From NCBI GenBank assembly GCA_019828595.1, contig JAHQRK010000001.1, positions 434,001-498,000 of the forward strand: a stretch of 64,000 nt of DNA, written 5' to 3'. How positions within the stretch are numbered: position 1 is the first letter of the stretch; each line of letters begins with the position of its first letter. The position numbers and the translations under genes are program-made. The notes under the pieces were generated by a model. That model worked only from the letters and a program-made list of their open reading frames with translations. It was not told the origin of the DNA and ran no database searches. Source of the DNA: Aphanomyces cochlioides (Eukaryota; Oomycota; Saprolegniomycetes; Saprolegniales; Verrucalvaceae). Below are positions 62,736 through 64,000 of the stretch, piece after piece.

Positions 62736-62764
62736 GTAGGCCAAGTGGATAGTCGTTCCCTGTA

Positions 62765-63400
62765 TTTCTCATTTTCTCGAAAAGGAAATCAGACCGAACT
62801 AAGAACTGCTTGTGTTGAAATAGTTCAAATTGGAAAAGGACCCAATGGAGCGATAGAATCTTTGAGAGGAGCGAGTAGAGTTTCATTCAGAACGACGGCT
62901 TGATTCGGAACTAGAGCGAAGGAGTCCGTCAGATATGATGCAAATGATGTAAATTCAGTTAGAACAGTTAAAACATTAAAAATCAAGCATTAAACATTTA
63001 TTACATCTGAGTTGTTAAGTTGCAGATATTCCTGCAAAGAAGGAGGAGTTAAGCCAAAGTATGAGCTTATCTGGTTGCCACCATAGTAGCAGCAATCGCA
63101 ATTCGTTAGAAACATTGCTAGGCTGACCACATTGCCAACATTATGCAACATGATTTTTGTTGGTCCTTGTACGTAATAAATGCCAATAATGATTTCATAC
63201 GGCCAAACGACCACTCGACGGACTGGCGCACTGAGCTCATTTCTTGATTAAATGCACGCTCAAGCGATGTCATGTTTGGACCTTTGTAACCAGAAAACAC
63301 CCAGTCCAACACGCCATAAGCTGGATCACCATAAATTAACTATCCACTGAAATCACTTTTGTTTTCGTCCAGAAAATTGCACAACTTACTTTCCCGAAGG
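62765..63400. pseudogene. Decayed Harbinger IV-type tail and transposase fragment
   Basis: 62765-62960 (plus) is a third degenerate copy of the Myb C-terminal tail. On the minus strand 63312-62990 reads LDWVFSGYKGPNMTSLERAFNQEMSSVR, SVEWSFGRMKSLLAF and, in another frame, CYYGGNQISSYFGL..SLQEYL. This is the C-terminal part of a DDE_4 transposase with the catalytic glutamate (VEWSFG). Its order, Myb tail then transposase tail, mirrors the unit at 59353-59960. It is broken and partial. Confidence 0.68.
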
Positions 63401-64000
63401 AGCGCCGTGTCGTGTCGGGATCCTTCCAAGGGCCCAAAAGTGTAGACAGAGACCGTCAGGTGCAGTGACGGCTTAAAAATTTAAACAGTGGTGTCTCTTG
63501 TGACCACTATAAACATGTCTTTGCATGTCAGGATAGACATAGTTGGTTCGTGGCTGTGTTATTCGGCATGTAGCAATTTTGGAGCCATCGATAAAGCCGA
63601 ACACTCAAGATCGTGGTGCCCCTTTGGACTCAATGGCAGCAGCATTCATGTCTAGTCGACTGACAGTGAGTCGCTTGCAAAAGTAGATCACATGCTCCCA
63701 TTTGTCGAATAGATATCAACCATGTCGTTAACAGTGGTCGACAGCATCCACTGTACTTACGGATAGTTTTCCGGAACAGATAAAATTACCCAGGATATTA
63801 CGGAGTTTTCGCAAACTCGATTATATTTATGGTACTCAAGTGCAGGTCAGGTTATAGATTTGATTATAGAATATCGATTTTCGACAGTGCCTATGATAAT
63901 TCATAAATCAATAGTCAAATTTTGATGAAAAATGATCATAGATCGCCCTCTATAATCATGAAATATTTCCTCTGTCGATTTATATACTGTGTCATATAAT
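63401..64000. other. No feature recognised
   Basis: 600 bp with no gene, repeat boundary or RNA motif that I can support. Confidence 0.5.

Larger units (their letters stand above)
60668..62762 (+). mobile_element. pogo-type DNA transposon II, apparently intact
   Basis: Terminal inverted repeats CAGGGAACGACCATCCACTT (left, continuing GGCCTAT) and CAGGGAACGACTATCCACTT (right, reversed, continuing GGCCTAC): about 25 of 27 bases match. TA flanks both ends (60666-60667, 62763-62764). At 2095 bp it carries one intact transposase gene. The CAG start and TA target are typical of pogo/Tigger elements. Confidence 0.93.

Noticed and set aside
1..64000. CRISPR array, prokaryotic operons, riboswitches
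   Set aside because: No regularly spaced repeats or prokaryotic gene layout; the intron-bearing genes and transposons are eukaryotic.
1..64000. RIP-like or systematic C-to-T decay explaining the many stops
   Set aside because: Several stops could come from Trp codons, but frameshifts are just as common and near-identical LTRs show no skew I can see. Copy-to-copy alignments would be needed.

Overview
The window looks like nuclear DNA of an oomycete, most likely a saprolegnialean such as Aphanomyces or Saprolegnia. The identification is by inference. It rests on intron-bearing genes with short GT..AG introns (about 40-70 nt), tyrosine-recombinase Cryptons, plant-type mariners with one intron, PIF/Harbinger elements with a convergent Myb-like gene, and Copia, Gypsy, pogo, IS630-like and KDZ transposons. 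I see no prokaryotic operon structure. The only clear host-type genes are a dispersed array of prolyl 4-hydroxylase-like (P4H) 2-oxoglutarate/Fe(II) oxygenases. Nearly everything else is mobile DNA in various stages of decay.

Layout, 0-32 kb: P4H array. There is a 3' partial copy A (1-911), a chimeric remnant (about 984-1066), and full four-exon copies B (14990-17247), C (26787-28958) and D (29617-31863). Duplicated intergenic blocks surround them, and these give empty-site references for the insertions between A and B: a pogo-type element (1067-8210, TA duplication) that itself carries a Copia provirus (2732-7671, duplication GAATT); a Gypsy element (8565-14100, duplication GAGTC with one mismatch); and a Mutator-like MITE (14280-14837, 10-bp duplication). 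Between B and C lie a mariner (17298-18782), a broken Harbinger (19.05-20.32 kb), two small non-autonomous elements, and an intact IS630-like DD34E transposase gene with a divergent second gene, inside a related MITE (22945-26119).

32-46 kb: a second mariner nested in a TAA-flanked MITE (32260-34656), a complete Harbinger (35089-37607), then three tyrosine recombinase genes (37692-39876, 41462-42905, 43494-45711). The last is bracketed by a 32-bp perfect direct repeat whose right copy is half of a 64-bp palindrome.

46-56 kb: a gene-poor interval, then a decayed multi-exon KDZ (Kyakuja-Dileera-Zisupton) transposase gene (48287-55879) with an N-terminal SAP-like segment. It is split by a complete Harbinger (48526-51039); removing that insertion restores the reading frame.

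56-64 kb: hairpin-rich repeats, a divergent Harbinger (57231-59643) with tandemly duplicated decayed tails, and an apparently intact pogo element (60668-62762, 27-bp terminal repeats, TA duplication, one 369-residue transposase). The last 600 bases hold nothing I can name.

Most transposase genes carry stops or frameshifts. The exceptions with full open frames are the IS630-like gene at 23483-24595, the pogo gene at 60891-62000 and the Myb-like gene at 19573-20322. All family assignments come from motifs read by eye; no database search was possible.
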